The notes under the pieces are model-generated. The model worked only from the letters and a program-made list of their open reading frames with translations. It ran no database searches and was not told where the DNA came from. A stretch of DNA of 64,000 bases, taken from contig JACKIN010000001.1 of assembly GCA_020638495.1 (NCBI GenBank), positions 682,001-746,000 on the forward strand. The letters run 5' to 3'. This document shows positions 1-10,143 of this stretch, piece by piece. Made by a program: the position numbers and the translations under genes. Each line of letters starts with the position of its first letter. Position 1 is the first letter of the stretch. Source of the stretch: Geminicoccaceae bacterium. GTDB taxonomy: Bacteria > Pseudomonadota > Alphaproteobacteria > Geminicoccales > Geminicoccaceae.

Positions 1-31
1 CGAGCAGCGCCGTGCGTCGGTTGGTGGTCAT
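1..31 (-). CDS. Start of an unidentified gene cut by the left edge
   Basis: On the minus strand an ATG at 31-29 opens a frame that runs off the window after ten codons (MTTNRRTALL). The ATG is preceded by a strong ribosome binding site (AGGGAGAG, about 6 nt upstream), which is why I call it a real start rather than chance. The peptide has an Arg-Arg pair followed by hydrophobic residues, as in twin-arginine or lipoprotein leaders, so the product may be exported. Ten residues are too few to name a family. Confidence 0.5.
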   Translation of the reverse strand, partial: MTTNRRTALL

Positions 32-97
32 CTCGTCTCTCCCTGAGGAACCGTTGAGTCGAGGTTAGCCCGTGACGCGGGCTTGACAACCCCGTCG

Positions 98-886
98 TCA
101 GGAGGCCGGGGCGGGCAGGGGTGCCGGGAGGAGGGCGCTGGTCCGGCCCATCAGCCGGTAGGCGAGGAGGCCGAGCCATTCCCGCGCCGCCATGTCGAGC
201 TCGTCGAGCCGGGCCGCCGCCGAGAAATTCAAGGGCCAGCGCAGGCCGCCTTGTGTCCGGTAGTCGACCGGCCAGGGCACGACCTCCCAGCCCAGCCGCT
301 GGAAGATGCCCATCGAGCGCGGCATGTGCGCCGCGGAGGTGACCAGGAGCCAGACCTCGTCCGGCCGCGGATCGACGGCCTCCCGGGTGAAGAGCGCGTT
401 CTCCCAGGTGTTGCGCGACCGGTCCTCGTAGGTGACGCGGCTCTGGTCGAAGCCCATGAGGTCGATGAACAGCTCGTTCACGATCTGCTCGCTGCCGCCG
501 ACCCCGCCCGGCACGCCGGTCCGGCCGCTGAAGACCAGGCGCGCCTCGGGGTAGCGGCGGGCGAGCGCGACCCCCTCGATCAGCCGCTCGCCGTTCCGCT
601 CGAGCGCCAGCACGCCCCGGCCGGTCGTGACCTGCTGCTCCTGGGCGCCGCCGAGGACGATGATCCCGTCGACCCGCTCCGGCATCACCGCCGGACGGGC
701 GAAGCGGTCCTCCAGCGGCAGATGCAGCCAGAGGCCGACCGGCACCACGACGACCAGCACCAGGAGGGCGACCACGACCCGGACCAGCCACCAGCGGCGC
801 AGCACCACGCCCAGGAGGAGCAGGAGGCCGAGGAAGTTGCTCGGCATCAGCACGAGCCAGGCGAGCTTCGAGAGGTAGTAGCTCAA
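98..886 (-). CDS. YdcF/SanA-like DUF218 membrane protein
   Basis: The 262-residue protein has two hydrophobic segments near the N-terminus (about residues 10-29 and 34-54) followed by a DUF218 domain. The domain shows DGIIVLGG at about 73-80, SRNTWENA at 157-164 and TSAAHMPRS at 183-191, the usual order in YdcF/ElyC-type proteins. Members are membrane-anchored, some are linked to envelope polysaccharide metabolism, and the reaction is unproven for most. The start is a TTG. The gene lies 31 nt downstream of the SMP-30 gene on the same strand, so the two may be cotranscribed, but no functional link is visible. Family call is firm; role is unknown. Confidence 0.85.
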   Translation of the reverse strand: MSYYLSKLAWLVLMPSNFLGLLLLLGVVLRRWWLVRVVVALLVLVVVVPVGLWLHLPLEDRFARPAVMPERVDGIIVLGGAQEQQVTTGRGVLALERNGERLIEGVALARRYPEARLVFSGRTGVPGGVGGSEQIVNELFIDLMGFDQSRVTYEDRSRNTWENALFTREAVDPRPDEVWLLVTSAAHMPRSMGIFQRLGWEVVPWPVDYRTQGGLRWPLNFSAAARLDELDMAAREWLGLLAYRLMGRTSALLPAPLPAPAS

Positions 887-917
887 CCGCCAGGGTCCGC
901 CCGCCCGGCAGGCCTGC

Positions 918-1850
918 TCAAGGCGTCTGGGCGCCGTTGACGTGGGTGTAGACGGCGTAGAGCGAGGTGGTGCCGCAGATGTAGAGGCGGTTCCGCTTGG
1001 CGCCGCCGAAGCAGACGTTCGCCACGACCTCGGGCACGTGGATCTTGCCGATCAGCGTGCCGGCCGGATCGAAGCAGTGCACACCGTCCGCGGCGGACGA
1101 CCAGATCCGCCCGTCGGTGTCGCAGCGAAAGCCGTCGAAGAGCCCGGCATCGCAGGTGGCGAAGACCTCGCCGCCGGCCAGCGTGTTGTCGCCGCGCACC
1201 TCGAACTTGCGGATGTGGCGAGGGCCGTCCGGGTCGTGGCTGGCGCCGGTGTCGGCGATGTAGAGCAGCTTCTCGTCCGGCGAGAAGGCGAGCCCGTTGG
1301 GCTTGACGAAGTCGGTGCAGACGGCGGTGAGGCTGCCGTTCCCGGGGTCGAGGCGGAAGACGTGGCAGCCGCCGTACTCGGGCTCGCCCTGGTGGCCCTC
1401 GAGGTCGCTGAGGATGCCGTAGGACGGGTCGGTGAACCAGATCGTGCCGTCGGACTTGACCACCACGTCGTTGGGCGAGTTCAGGCGCTTGCCCTCGAAG
1501 CTGTCGACCAGGGTGGTGACCGTGCCGTCGAGCTCGGTGCGGAAGACGCAGCGCGCCCCGTGGCTGCAGGAGATCAGCCGGCCCTCGCGGTCGCGGGTGT
1601 GGCCGTTGGTGTTGAAGGACGGCTGGCGATAGACGCTCGTCGTGCCCTCGAGCCCGGTTTGGTCGGGGACGAAGCGCATGATCCGGTTGTTGGGGATGTC
1701 GGAGAAGAGGAGGAAGTCGCCGTCGCGGAAGTAGACGGGGCCCTCGGCCCAGGCGGCCCCGGTCCAGAGCTGGCGCAGCCGCATGTTGCCGCCGATCAGG
1801 TTGCCGAAGGGCCGCTCGATGATCTCGTACTCGTTCTTCCGCTCCGACAT
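918..1850 (-). CDS. SMP-30/gluconolactonase-family lactonase
   Basis: The 310-residue protein reads as a six-bladed beta-propeller of the SMP-30/gluconolactonase/LRE family. It shows EGPVYFRDGDFLLFSDIPNN near the N-terminus (residues about 36-55), NSPNDVVVKSDGTIWFTDP in the middle and KPNGLAFSPDEKLLYIADT further on, each blade supplying metal-ligand Glu, Asn or Asp residues. Such enzymes hydrolyse sugar lactones to aldonic acids using one divalent metal. No signal peptide is visible, so it is probably cytoplasmic. The ATG has a good GGGGAGGA site 5 nt upstream. It is divergent from the IlvD/Edd dehydratase at 2031, and lactonase followed by aldonate dehydratase is a standard non-phosphorylative sugar route, which suggests they act in sequence. 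Confidence 0.9.
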   Translation of the reverse strand: MSERKNEYEIIERPFGNLIGGNMRLRQLWTGAAWAEGPVYFRDGDFLLFSDIPNNRIMRFVPDQTGLEGTTSVYRQPSFNTNGHTRDREGRLISCSHGARCVFRTELDGTVTTLVDSFEGKRLNSPNDVVVKSDGTIWFTDPSYGILSDLEGHQGEPEYGGCHVFRLDPGNGSLTAVCTDFVKPNGLAFSPDEKLLYIADTGASHDPDGPRHIRKFEVRGDNTLAGGEVFATCDAGLFDGFRCDTDGRIWSSAADGVHCFDPAGTLIGKIHVPEVVANVCFGGAKRNRLYICGTTSLYAVYTHVNGAQTP

Positions 1851-2030
1851 GACGTCCTCCCCGTTCTGGTTGCCGGCCCCGCTTTAGCCGCTGGGCGCCT
1901 CGGCGGGAAGGCCCGCCGTGATCGACCGAGAGCGGCGGCACTCGGCATGGCACAGGGCGCCGGCCGATGCTAGCTATGCCCCGCCGGGCAACGGGGCCGC
2001 GCCACGAGGACGATCAAGGGGAGGGACGAG

Positions 2031-3749
<1,719 letters not shown>

Positions 3750-3923
3750 GCCTGCGAAGAAAAAATGGCCCGGCTTAGCCAAAGGTTAACCCCGATCGTC
3801 TAAATCATACGCCGGTAAGAAAATTCCGGTGACGGCCGGTTGCCGCGGCAGGATTGCCACAGCGGCGTCGGCCGGGCCGGCTCGGCCCGACAGGGTCGAG
3901 GACGATAAGGAGGAGACGAGCCC

Positions 3924-4454
3924 ATGGTCGATCGCCGCTCCCTTGGGCGCATGCGCCGCGCCCGGCTCGTGCCGCTGGTGGTCGCGGCCCTGCTCGCCGG
4001 CTGCGCCACCGCACCGGACGGCGTTCCATCCCTGCCGACGGCGCCGGCGGCACCCACCGTGGCGGCCGGCGCAAATGGCGCGGCCGCGGCCGCCAGGCAC
4101 GATATTCATCCAGAGATCGCCCGGGCCACGCTGCCGGCGCCATCCGCCGCTGCTGAGGTGGGCGAGGCGTCCTGGTATGGCGATGCGTTCGCCGGGCGGC
4201 CGACGGCGAGCGGCGAGCCCTTCGATCCCGAGGCGCTGACGGCGGCCCATCCGGAGCTGCCCTTCGGCACCGCCGTGAAGGTGGTCAATCTCGACAATGG
4301 GCGCCATGTCGAGGTGGTGATCAACGATCGGGGGCCGTTCATCGCCGACCGGATCATCGATCTGTCGCGGGCCGCGGCCCGCGTGCTCGGCTTCCTCAGG
4401 GACGGGATCACGCGCGTGCGGGTCCTGCCGATCGGGGGGGCCGACAGCGCCTGA
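3924..4454 (+). CDS. rlpA: RlpA-family septal/cell-wall lipoprotein
   Basis: The 176-residue product begins with a lipoprotein signal ending in LLAGC (lipobox cysteine near residue 28), then a low-complexity Ala/Pro linker, then a double-psi beta-barrel (about 85-170). The barrel shows GEASWYGDAFAGRPTASGE and INDRGPF, the hallmarks of RlpA. RlpA proteins cut glycan strands lacking stem peptides or bind them at the septum. This one has no C-terminal SPOR domain, so it is the short form. The ATG is placed by an AAGGAGGAG site about 8 nt upstream. The YceI gene follows 14 nt after its stop, so they are probably cotranscribed. Confidence 0.88.
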   Translation: MVDRRSLGRMRRARLVPLVVAALLAGCATAPDGVPSLPTAPAAPTVAAGANGAAAAARHDIHPEIARATLPAPSAAAEVGEASWYGDAFAGRPTASGEPFDPEALTAAHPELPFGTAVKVVNLDNGRHVEVVINDRGPFIADRIIDLSRAAARVLGFLRDGITRVRVLPIGGADSA

Positions 4455-4468
4455 AGGAGAGGGGACCG

Positions 4469-5086
4469 ATGCGCCGCGTTCTTGCCTGCCTCCTCGTCCT
4501 GCTGCCGGCGCTCGCCGGCTGCGGCCGGCTGATCCCGGCGCACCACCAGACGGTCGAGCGATCGGCGCTCCGGGCCGGGGCCTATCGGCTCGACCCGGAG
4601 CATTCGACGATCCTCTGGAAGGTCGCCCATCTCGGCTACTCGACCTTCGTCGGCCGGTTCGACCGGTACGACGCGACCCTCGATTTCGACCCGGAGCAGC
4701 CGGAGGATTCGGTCCTCGAGGTCAGCGTCGAGACCGGCAGCATCGACAGCCATGTGCCCGGCTTCGCCGACACGCTGCGCGGCGCCGCCTGGCTCGACGC
4801 CGAGACCTATCCCGAGGCCCGCTTCGTCAGCCGCGAGATCAGGATCACCGGTGACGCGAGCGGCGAGGTGGTCGGTGACTTCACGCTGCTGGGCGTCACC
4901 CGGCCGTTGACGCTCGATGTCGTCTTCAATGGCGGGGCCACCAACTTCGTCACCGGCCGCTACACGCTCGGCTTCGCCGCGTCGGCCGTGCTCGACCGCA
5001 CCGCGTTCGGCATGACCAGTCTGGCACCGGCGATCGGCGGCGAGGTGACGCTCGAGATCCATGCGGAGTTTCTGGCGGAGAGTTGA
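4469..5086 (+). CDS. YceI-family lipoprotein
   Basis: This 205-residue protein has a lipoprotein leader (LLPALAGC, lipobox Cys near residue 18) and a YceI lipocalin-like domain from about 35 to 200. Family features include YRLDPEHSTILWKVAHLGYS at the domain start and the central TLLGVTRPLTLDV. YceI proteins form a barrel that binds long isoprenoid or other amphipathic lipids. The lipobox predicts anchoring in the envelope rather than free periplasmic location. GGAGAGG precedes the ATG. It follows rlpA closely and probably shares its promoter. Confidence 0.9.
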   Translation: MRRVLACLLVLLPALAGCGRLIPAHHQTVERSALRAGAYRLDPEHSTILWKVAHLGYSTFVGRFDRYDATLDFDPEQPEDSVLEVSVETGSIDSHVPGFADTLRGAAWLDAETYPEARFVSREIRITGDASGEVVGDFTLLGVTRPLTLDVVFNGGATNFVTGRYTLGFAASAVLDRTAFGMTSLAPAIGGEVTLEIHAEFLAES

Positions 5087-5155
5087 GACGGCGTCGGGGC
5101 CTGCTATATGGTTGTGGCCGTTCGACTGGATCGCCCGATAACCGGAGAGCCCTGC

Positions 5156-5785
5156 ATGCGAAAGAGACGCCTGGCGCATTTTGCCGTGGCTGCGATGTTG
5201 CTGGTCGCAACCGCCATGGCCGGCCGCCCCCTGCAGGCGGCGGACGACGGCGTGTTCCGGCTGCGGGGTGCCGGCTCCTGGACCTGCTCCCAGTTTCTCG
5301 AGGTCGTCAAGAACCAGGACGAGCGCGGCCTGTACCTGGCCGGCGGCTGGATCGACGGCTATGTCACGGCACTGAACGACCGGGTCGACGGCGTCTTCGA
5401 GATGTTCCCCTGGCAGAGCACCGAGCTCGTCATGGAGCTGGTGCACAACCACTGCGAGCGCGTCCCGGAAGAGATGTTCTTTGCGGCCGTCGCGCGCCTG
5501 GTGGTGGTGACCAAGCCCACGCGCCTGGCGAAGAAGAGCGAGATCGTCGAGATTCCGGTTCCCGAGGGCAAGCCCATCCAGCTCTACAAGCCATCGCTGG
5601 CGAAGGCGCAGGAGCAGCTCAAGGCGCTCGGCCACTATACGTCGACGGTGGACGGGGCGTTCGGTCCGGGCACCGCCGCCGCCTTTCGTGCCTTTCAGGC
5701 CGCAGCGGGCCTGCCGGAGAGCGGCCTGCCGGACCAGATCACGCTCTGGACGCTGTTTGCGCCGCTCTACGAGCAGGCCGGCTGA
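5156..5785 (+). CDS. Secreted protein with C-terminal peptidoglycan-binding domain
   Basis: The product (209 residues from the chosen start) has a signal peptide ending near LQAADDG, a central region with two cysteines (SWTCSQFL and HNHCERV) of no certain family, and a C-terminal PG_binding_1 domain. The domain shows LKALGHYTSTVDGAFGPGTA and then FRAFQAAAGLPESG. I chose ATG 5156 over the in-frame ATG 5108 because GGAGAG lies 6 nt before it and the signal peptide then starts cleanly with MRKRR. The central Cys-containing region loosely recalls Rap1a-like proteins such as the one at 48686, but I would not assign that. It is probably a periplasmic protein bound to cell wall. Confidence 0.8.
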   Translation: MRKRRLAHFAVAAMLLVATAMAGRPLQAADDGVFRLRGAGSWTCSQFLEVVKNQDERGLYLAGGWIDGYVTALNDRVDGVFEMFPWQSTELVMELVHNHCERVPEEMFFAAVARLVVVTKPTRLAKKSEIVEIPVPEGKPIQLYKPSLAKAQEQLKALGHYTSTVDGAFGPGTAAAFRAFQAAAGLPESGLPDQITLWTLFAPLYEQAG

Positions 5786-5799
5786 GCCGGCGGGCCGTC

Positions 5800-6417
5800 T
5801 CAGGCGCCGGTGCCCGCCAGGGCATCGACGGCAGCGAGCACTTCCTCCGGCGGCCGCCAGCCGATGGTCACGACCTCCGGCCGGCCGCCGGCGAAGGCGA
5901 GGAGCGTCGGGTAGCCGGTGACGCCGAGCCGGGCTGTCTGCTGCCACTCGGCGGCGACCCGGTCGGCAGTCTCCGCCGCCGCGAATCCTCGATCGAAGGC
6001 TTCCGGCGCGATGCCGAACTCGGCGGCTGCGGCGCGGAGCAGCGACGGGTCGGTCACGTCGTGGCCGAGCGCGTAGAAGCGCTCCTGCAGCCGGGCGAAG
6101 GCTGGCAGGGCCAGGGCCGGGAAGGTCCGGCGCACGACCTCGACGGCCCGGCAGGCGGGCTCGGTGTCGTAGACGAAGCCGTCGCGCCCGAAGAAGCCGA
6201 AATCGAAGGGCTGGCCGCTCCGCTCGGCGACATGCTCCCAGTGCTGGCGGACAGAGGCCTTGTCCTCGGGCCGCATGGGTCTGGCACGGTCCGCGCCGAG
6301 GCTGCCCTGGGCGAGGGTGATCCGGTGGCCGGCCTCGGCGAGCGCCTGCACGGCTGGCGCGAAGCCCCAGCACCAGGAGCACATGGGATTGGCGAAATAG
6401 AGCAGCTCGAGGCGCAA
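5800..6417 (-). CDS. DsbA-family thioredoxin-fold protein (FrnE/YwbO-like)
   Basis: The 205-residue protein opens with LELLYFANPMCSWCWGFAP, carrying a Cys13-x2-Cys16 redox pair. It also has a cis-Pro loop GVTGYPTLL near residue 168 and a helical insertion typical of DsbA-family oxidoreductases. No signal peptide is present, so it acts in the cytoplasm, as FrnE-like proteins do. The start is TTG, supported by GAGGGAGAAG about 5 nt upstream. It is convergent with the peptidoglycan-binding gene (14 nt apart) and is followed upstream by the tRNA-Pro gene. Substrate is unknown. Confidence 0.85.
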   Translation of the reverse strand: MRLELLYFANPMCSWCWGFAPAVQALAEAGHRITLAQGSLGADRARPMRPEDKASVRQHWEHVAERSGQPFDFGFFGRDGFVYDTEPACRAVEVVRRTFPALALPAFARLQERFYALGHDVTDPSLLRAAAAEFGIAPEAFDRGFAAAETADRVAAEWQQTARLGVTGYPTLLAFAGGRPEVVTIGWRPPEEVLAAVDALAGTGA

Positions 6418-6492
6418 AGCGGCTTCTCCCTCGACGAGTGGAGGCGCGCAGGAGCCGAACGCACAAACGGCGCCGGAACCGGCGCCGCTCGG

Positions 6493-6569
6493 TGGTCGGA
6501 GTGGCAGGATTTGAACCTGCGGCCCCCGCCTCCCGAAGACGGTGCTCTACCAGGCTGAGCTACACTCCG
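6493..6569 (-). tRNA. tRNA-Pro (anticodon CGG)
   Basis: Read on the minus strand the 77-nt gene folds as a full cloverleaf. Acceptor arms are CGGAGTG and CACTCCG, the D arm is GCTC/GAGC, the anticodon stem is CCGTC/GGCGG around loop TTCGGGA, and the T arm is GCAGG TTCAAAT CCTGC. The anticodon CGG reads the CCG proline codon, which is abundant in this GC-rich genome. The discriminator is A and the terminal CCA is encoded (6493-6495 on the plus strand read TGG). Confidence 0.97.
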
Positions 6570-6624
6570 AGGCCGCGGCGAGAGATAGGCGAAACCATCT
6601 GGCGGTGCAAGCCACCCTGATGCC

Positions 6625-7650
6625 TCAATAGGCGCGGGCGATGGAGAAATCGACGATCTCCTCGAGCGCGTCCCGCCAGGGCGAGCGCTCGAACACCTCG
6701 AGGCAGCCCCTTGCCCGCTGGCCGGAGGCTCGCGCCTGCGCCAGGGTGGCGTCGAGCGTGCCGTGGCGGGCGAGGAGAAGCTGCGCCTCGGCGAGGTCGT
6801 CTTCCCGCTGCCCGGCAGGCTCGCCGATCACCCGTTCCCAGAAGGCGCGCTCGGCCGGGTTGCCTGCCGCGTAGGCGAGGAGCACCGGCAGGCTCGCCTT
6901 GCCCTCGCGGAAATCGTCGCCGATGGTCTTGCCGAGCTGCGCCTCGCGGGCGGAGTAGTCGAGCGCATCGTCGACGAGCTGGAAGGCGATGCCGAGCTCG
7001 TCGCCGAAGGTGGCGAGCGCCTCCTCCTCCACGGCCGGGCGGTCGGCGACGACGGCGCCGATGCGGCAGGCGGCCTGGAAGAGCGCGGCGGTCTTGGCGC
7101 GGATGACGTCGTAATAGGCGGCCTCGGTGGTCTGCACGTCGCCGGCGGTCAGGAGCTGGGCGACCTCGCCCTCGGCGATGACCGCCGAGGCGTTGGCGAG
7201 GATGTCGAGCACGCGGATGTTGCCGTCGGCGACCATGAGCTGGAAGGCGCGGCTGAAGAGAAAGTCGCCGACCAGGACCGGCGCCTTGTTGCCCCAGAGC
7301 GCGTTGGCGGTCGAGCGGCCACGCCGGAGGTCGCTCTCGTCGACCACGTCGTCGTGCAGCAGCGTGGCCGTGTGGATGAACTCGACCGAGGTGGCGAGAG
7401 CGATGTGGCGGTCGCCCTCGTAGCCGCAGAGCCGGGCCGCGAGCAGGGTCAGCGTCGGGCGGACGCGCTTGCCGCCGGCCGCGATCAGGTGGCGGGCGAG
7501 CTCGGGGATGAGGGTGACCTCGCTCTGCAGCCGCTCGAGGATGAGGCTGTTGACCGCCGCGAGGTCGTCCGCCACCAGCCGCTTGACCAGCGACAAAGGC
7601 GGCGCTTCCGCCGGCCGCTGGCGGGAGGGCTGTTGCAAGGCGGTCACCAA
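6625..7650 (-). CDS. ispB: Polyprenyl (octaprenyl-type) diphosphate synthase
   Basis: The 341-residue enzyme carries both aspartate-rich motifs of trans-prenyl synthases: DDVVD at 100-104 and DDALD at 227-231, with GGKRVRP at 59-65. It lengthens isoprenyl diphosphate chains from IPP, giving the side chain of ubiquinone. No bulky residue blocks chain growth just before the first motif (HTATLLH), consistent with a long-chain product, but chain length cannot be fixed by eye. The start is a TTG at 7650, with GGAG about 8 nt upstream; GTG 7647 is an alternative. It is divergent from the DUF2007 gene and next to tRNA-Pro, a familiar alphaproteobacterial arrangement. Confidence 0.92.
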   Translation of the reverse strand: MVTALQQPSRQRPAEAPPLSLVKRLVADDLAAVNSLILERLQSEVTLIPELARHLIAAGGKRVRPTLTLLAARLCGYEGDRHIALATSVEFIHTATLLHDDVVDESDLRRGRSTANALWGNKAPVLVGDFLFSRAFQLMVADGNIRVLDILANASAVIAEGEVAQLLTAGDVQTTEAAYYDVIRAKTAALFQAACRIGAVVADRPAVEEEALATFGDELGIAFQLVDDALDYSAREAQLGKTIGDDFREGKASLPVLLAYAAGNPAERAFWERVIGEPAGQREDDLAEAQLLLARHGTLDATLAQARASGQRARGCLEVFERSPWRDALEEIVDFSIARAY

Positions 7651-7792
7651 GGCGTACTCCAGACTTCAACAGGGCGCCCCTGCGGCCTTCCGGATGGACC
7701 GCTTGCCAACGCCCGCGGCGCTAGCTACCACGCCCGCTTCAACTCTGGCAAACCAGACACTTGCGTAGCTGGCTTCGACGGATGGTCGCATC

Positions 7793-8011
7793 TTGGTAGA
7801 ATTGGTGCGCAGCAACGACCTCGTCCACCTCTCGTGGGTCGACGCGCTGATGCGCGAGGCGGGGATCGCCACGCTCGTGCTCGACGAGCACACGAGCAGC
7901 ATCGAGGGCAGCATCGGCGCCATCCAGCGTCGGGTGCTGGTGGCGGAGGATGACCTGCCGCGCGCCCGGCGCCTGCTCGCCGAGGCGTCGGGCGGGTCAG
8001 GGGAGCGGTGA
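7793..8011 (+). CDS. DUF2007-family small protein
   Basis: This 72-residue protein starts MVELVRSNDLVHLSWVDAL and shows the DUF2007 pattern: a position-specific helix, the stretch GIATLVLDEHTSS and the ending RRVLVAEDDLPRARRLL. The family is described as putative signal-transducing or PII-related proteins, without a proven role. The start is TTG, since the nearby ATG 7782 meets a stop at once; GGATGG lies just upstream. Its stop overlaps the start of the methyltransferase gene (GTGA), so the two are translationally coupled. Confidence 0.82.
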   Translation: MVELVRSNDLVHLSWVDALMREAGIATLVLDEHTSSIEGSIGAIQRRVLVAEDDLPRARRLLAEASGGSGER

Positions 8012-8781
8012 CAGGCCCGGCTGCGTCGCCCCTCGCTGCTGCCTGCACCACCGATCTTCTGCTGGGTGGCCGGTTGACGATCCGCCAGCCGGCCCGGGGC
8101 TATCGCGCCGCCATCGATCCCGTGCTGCTCGCCGCCGCCGTCCCGGCCAACGCGGGCCAGACCGTGCTCGAGGCTGGCACCGGGGTCGGCACGGCGGCCC
8201 TGTGCCTCGCCGCCAGGGTCGAGGGCATCCGCATCGTGGGGCTCGAGATCGACGCGGTCACGGCCGAAATGGCGCGCCGCAATGTCGCCCTGAATGGCCG
8301 CGAGGCGGCGATCACGATTGCGTCGGGGGATATCCTGGCGCCGCCCGCCGATCTCCGCGGTCGATCCTTCGAGCTGGTCATGAGCAACCCGCCCTTTCAC
8401 CCGGCCGCGACGCCGCCATCGCCCGATGCCGCCAAGGCGCTGGCGACGCGCGAGGGCTCGAGCGTGGCCGACTGGCTCGGCGCCTGCCTGCGGCGGCTCT
8501 TGCCCGGCGGGCGGCTGGTGCTGATCCAGCGCGCCGACCGGCTGACGGAGCTCTTTGCCGGGCTCGCCGGGCGGGCGGGCGAGATCGAGATCGTGCCGCT
8601 CTGGCCGAAGGCCGGCCGGCCGGCCAAGCGGGTCATTGTTCGCTGTCGCAAGGGGGCCAAGGGAGCGGACCGGCTCGCCCCGGGGCTTGTCCTGCATGAC
8701 GGCGATGGCAAGTACACGGCTGCGGCCGAGGCGATCCTGCGGGATGGCGCCGACCTCGACAGCGTCCTGCAGCAAGGCTGA
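8008..8781 (+). CDS. N6-adenine methyltransferase, TrmN6-like
   Basis: The 257-residue protein has a Rossmann methyltransferase core. Motif I is VLEAGTGVGTAALCLA at about 54-69, an acidic residue follows in IVGLEIDA, and the catalytic NPPF-type motif is MSNPPFHPAA at about 128-137, which marks N6-adenine or glutamine methylation. Length and motif order fit the tRNA1(Val) adenine-37 methyltransferase family (YfiC/TrmN6), but the target is inferred. The GTG start overlaps the DUF2007 stop by 4 nt. An S49 peptidase gene follows 34 nt later. Confidence 0.85.
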   Translation: MTGPAASPLAAACTTDLLLGGRLTIRQPARGYRAAIDPVLLAAAVPANAGQTVLEAGTGVGTAALCLAARVEGIRIVGLEIDAVTAEMARRNVALNGREAAITIASGDILAPPADLRGRSFELVMSNPPFHPAATPPSPDAAKALATREGSSVADWLGACLRRLLPGGRLVLIQRADRLTELFAGLAGRAGEIEIVPLWPKAGRPAKRVIVRCRKGAKGADRLAPGLVLHDGDGKYTAAAEAILRDGADLDSVLQQG

Positions 8782-8815
8782 GGCCCGACCTGCGCCAACG
8801 AGAGGGATTTCGACC

Positions 8816-9655
8816 TTGCCCTGGTACTGGCCCGACCGGCTCCTTCGCCGCAGCACGCCGATCCCCGTCGTTCGCCTGAGCGGCGTGATCGGTGCCGTGC
8901 CCTTTCGCGGCGGGTTGACGCTGCGGGCGATCGAATCCGCCCTCGCCAGCGCCTTCGCCATGAAGCGCGCCCCGGTGGTGGCGCTCGCCATCAACAGCCC
9001 GGGCGGCTCGCCGGTCCAGTCCTCGCTGATCGCCCGGCGCATCCGCGACCTCGCCACGGAGCACAGAAAGCCGGTGGTCGCCTTCGTCGAGGACATCGCC
9101 GCCTCGGGCGGCTACTGGCTGGCGCTCGCCGCCGACGAGATCCTCGTCGACCGCTCGTCGATCCTGGGCTCGATCGGCGTCATCTCGGCCGGCTTCGGGC
9201 TCGAGGGGGCGCTGCAGCGGCTCGGCATCGAGCGGCGCGTCCATGCGACCGGCCCCAGGAAGGCGTTGCTCGACCCTTTCCGGCCGGAGCAGCCCGGCGA
9301 TCTCGAGGTGCTGGCGGAGCTGCACCAGGACATCCTCGCGAGCTTCAAGGCGCAGCTCGAGGCGCGGCGGGGCCCGAAGCTCCGCCTGGCGCCCGAGGAG
9401 CTCTACTCGGGTCGGGTCTGGAGCGGCGACCGGGCGATCGAGCACGGCCTCGCCGACGGGCTCGGCGAGCTGCGCTCGACCCTGCGTTCCCGCCACGGCA
9501 AGCAGGCCCGCCTGGTGGTCGTCAACCGGCAGCGGGGCTGGCTGCAGCGGCGCCTCGGCGGGGCCGGGGGCGCCGATGACCGGCTCCTGGCCCTGCTGCC
9601 GCAGCTTCTGGGCCAGCTCGAGGCGGACGCGCACTGGCGGCGGTTCGGGCTCTGA
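8816..9655 (+). CDS. S49-family signal-peptide peptidase-like protease
   Basis: I place the start at TTG 8816 because GAGAGGG lies about 9 nt before it; an open frame extends further upstream only as a shadow of the methyltransferase gene. The 279-residue product has INSPGGSPVQSS at about 60-71, the catalytic serine in AASGGYW (Ser97) and the general-base lysine in TGPRK (Lys149), the Ser/Lys dyad of SppA-type peptidases. No membrane segment is obvious apart from the hydrophobic start, so the enzyme is the short form. It would degrade signal peptides or other peptides at the membrane. It keeps its usual place upstream of glyQ. Confidence 0.9.
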   Translation: MPWYWPDRLLRRSTPIPVVRLSGVIGAVPFRGGLTLRAIESALASAFAMKRAPVVALAINSPGGSPVQSSLIARRIRDLATEHRKPVVAFVEDIAASGGYWLALAADEILVDRSSILGSIGVISAGFGLEGALQRLGIERRVHATGPRKALLDPFRPEQPGDLEVLAELHQDILASFKAQLEARRGPKLRLAPEELYSGRVWSGDRAIEHGLADGLGELRSTLRSRHGKQARLVVVNRQRGWLQRRLGGAGGADDRLLALLPQLLGQLEADAHWRRFGL

Positions 9656-9759
9656 TCCCCGCCCCTTGCCGCCCGGCCGGCTTGCGGGAGACAGCGCCCG
9701 CCGCCACCTGCTAGACTGCTGCCTGTTTCGATCCTGCCCCGCCTCACCCCCCTCTTCCA

Positions 9760-10035
9760 ATGGCGCCGCTTTCCATGCTCGGTCTGTCGCTCTCGAAGCT
9801 GCTCTTCACCGCCCTCCTGATCGTCGCCGTCTGGAAGGGCTGGAAGCTCATGACGGCGATCCGCGACAAGATCAGCGACCCGGCGGACTATGCTGGCGTC
9901 AAGCGGCCCGAGAAGCAGGCGCGGCCGAAGCCCGGCCCGGCCGAGACGCTCTACGAATGCCCGCATTGCGGCACCTATGTGCCGAACGGCACGATCTGCC
10001 GGTCGAAGGAGGAGTGCGTCCTCAAGAAGGCGTGA
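9760..10035 (+). CDS. Small membrane-anchored Cys4 protein
   Basis: The 91-residue protein has one membrane segment (about residues 8-25), a basic Pro-rich linker, and a C-terminal zinc-ribbon-like set of cysteines: Cys67, Cys70, Cys80 and Cys86 in a CPHCGTYVPNGTIC context. It is probably a bitopic inner-membrane protein with a cytoplasmic metal-binding tail. An internal ATG at 9775 would shorten it by five residues; neither start has a clear Shine-Dalgarno sequence. I recognise no named family, and similar short proteins near glyQ in related bacteria are annotated only as hypothetical. Confidence 0.7.
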   Translation: MAPLSMLGLSLSKLLFTALLIVAVWKGWKLMTAIRDKISDPADYAGVKRPEKQARPKPGPAETLYECPHCGTYVPNGTICRSKEECVLKKA

Positions 10036-10143
10036 TTCGACCGTTTGCGACTCCAGGTACGCTATCGGTCCGAACCCCCGATCGATTGGCCATATCTGCC
10101 CTAGCTCTCCCGCACGACCAGAGCGAGGGAGCCGCGCCAGCTC

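Noticed and set aside
67..83. Hairpin AGCCCG/CGGGCT downstream of the YdcF-like gene.
   Set aside because: The stem is only 6 bp and no T-run follows on the minus strand, so I do not call it a terminator.
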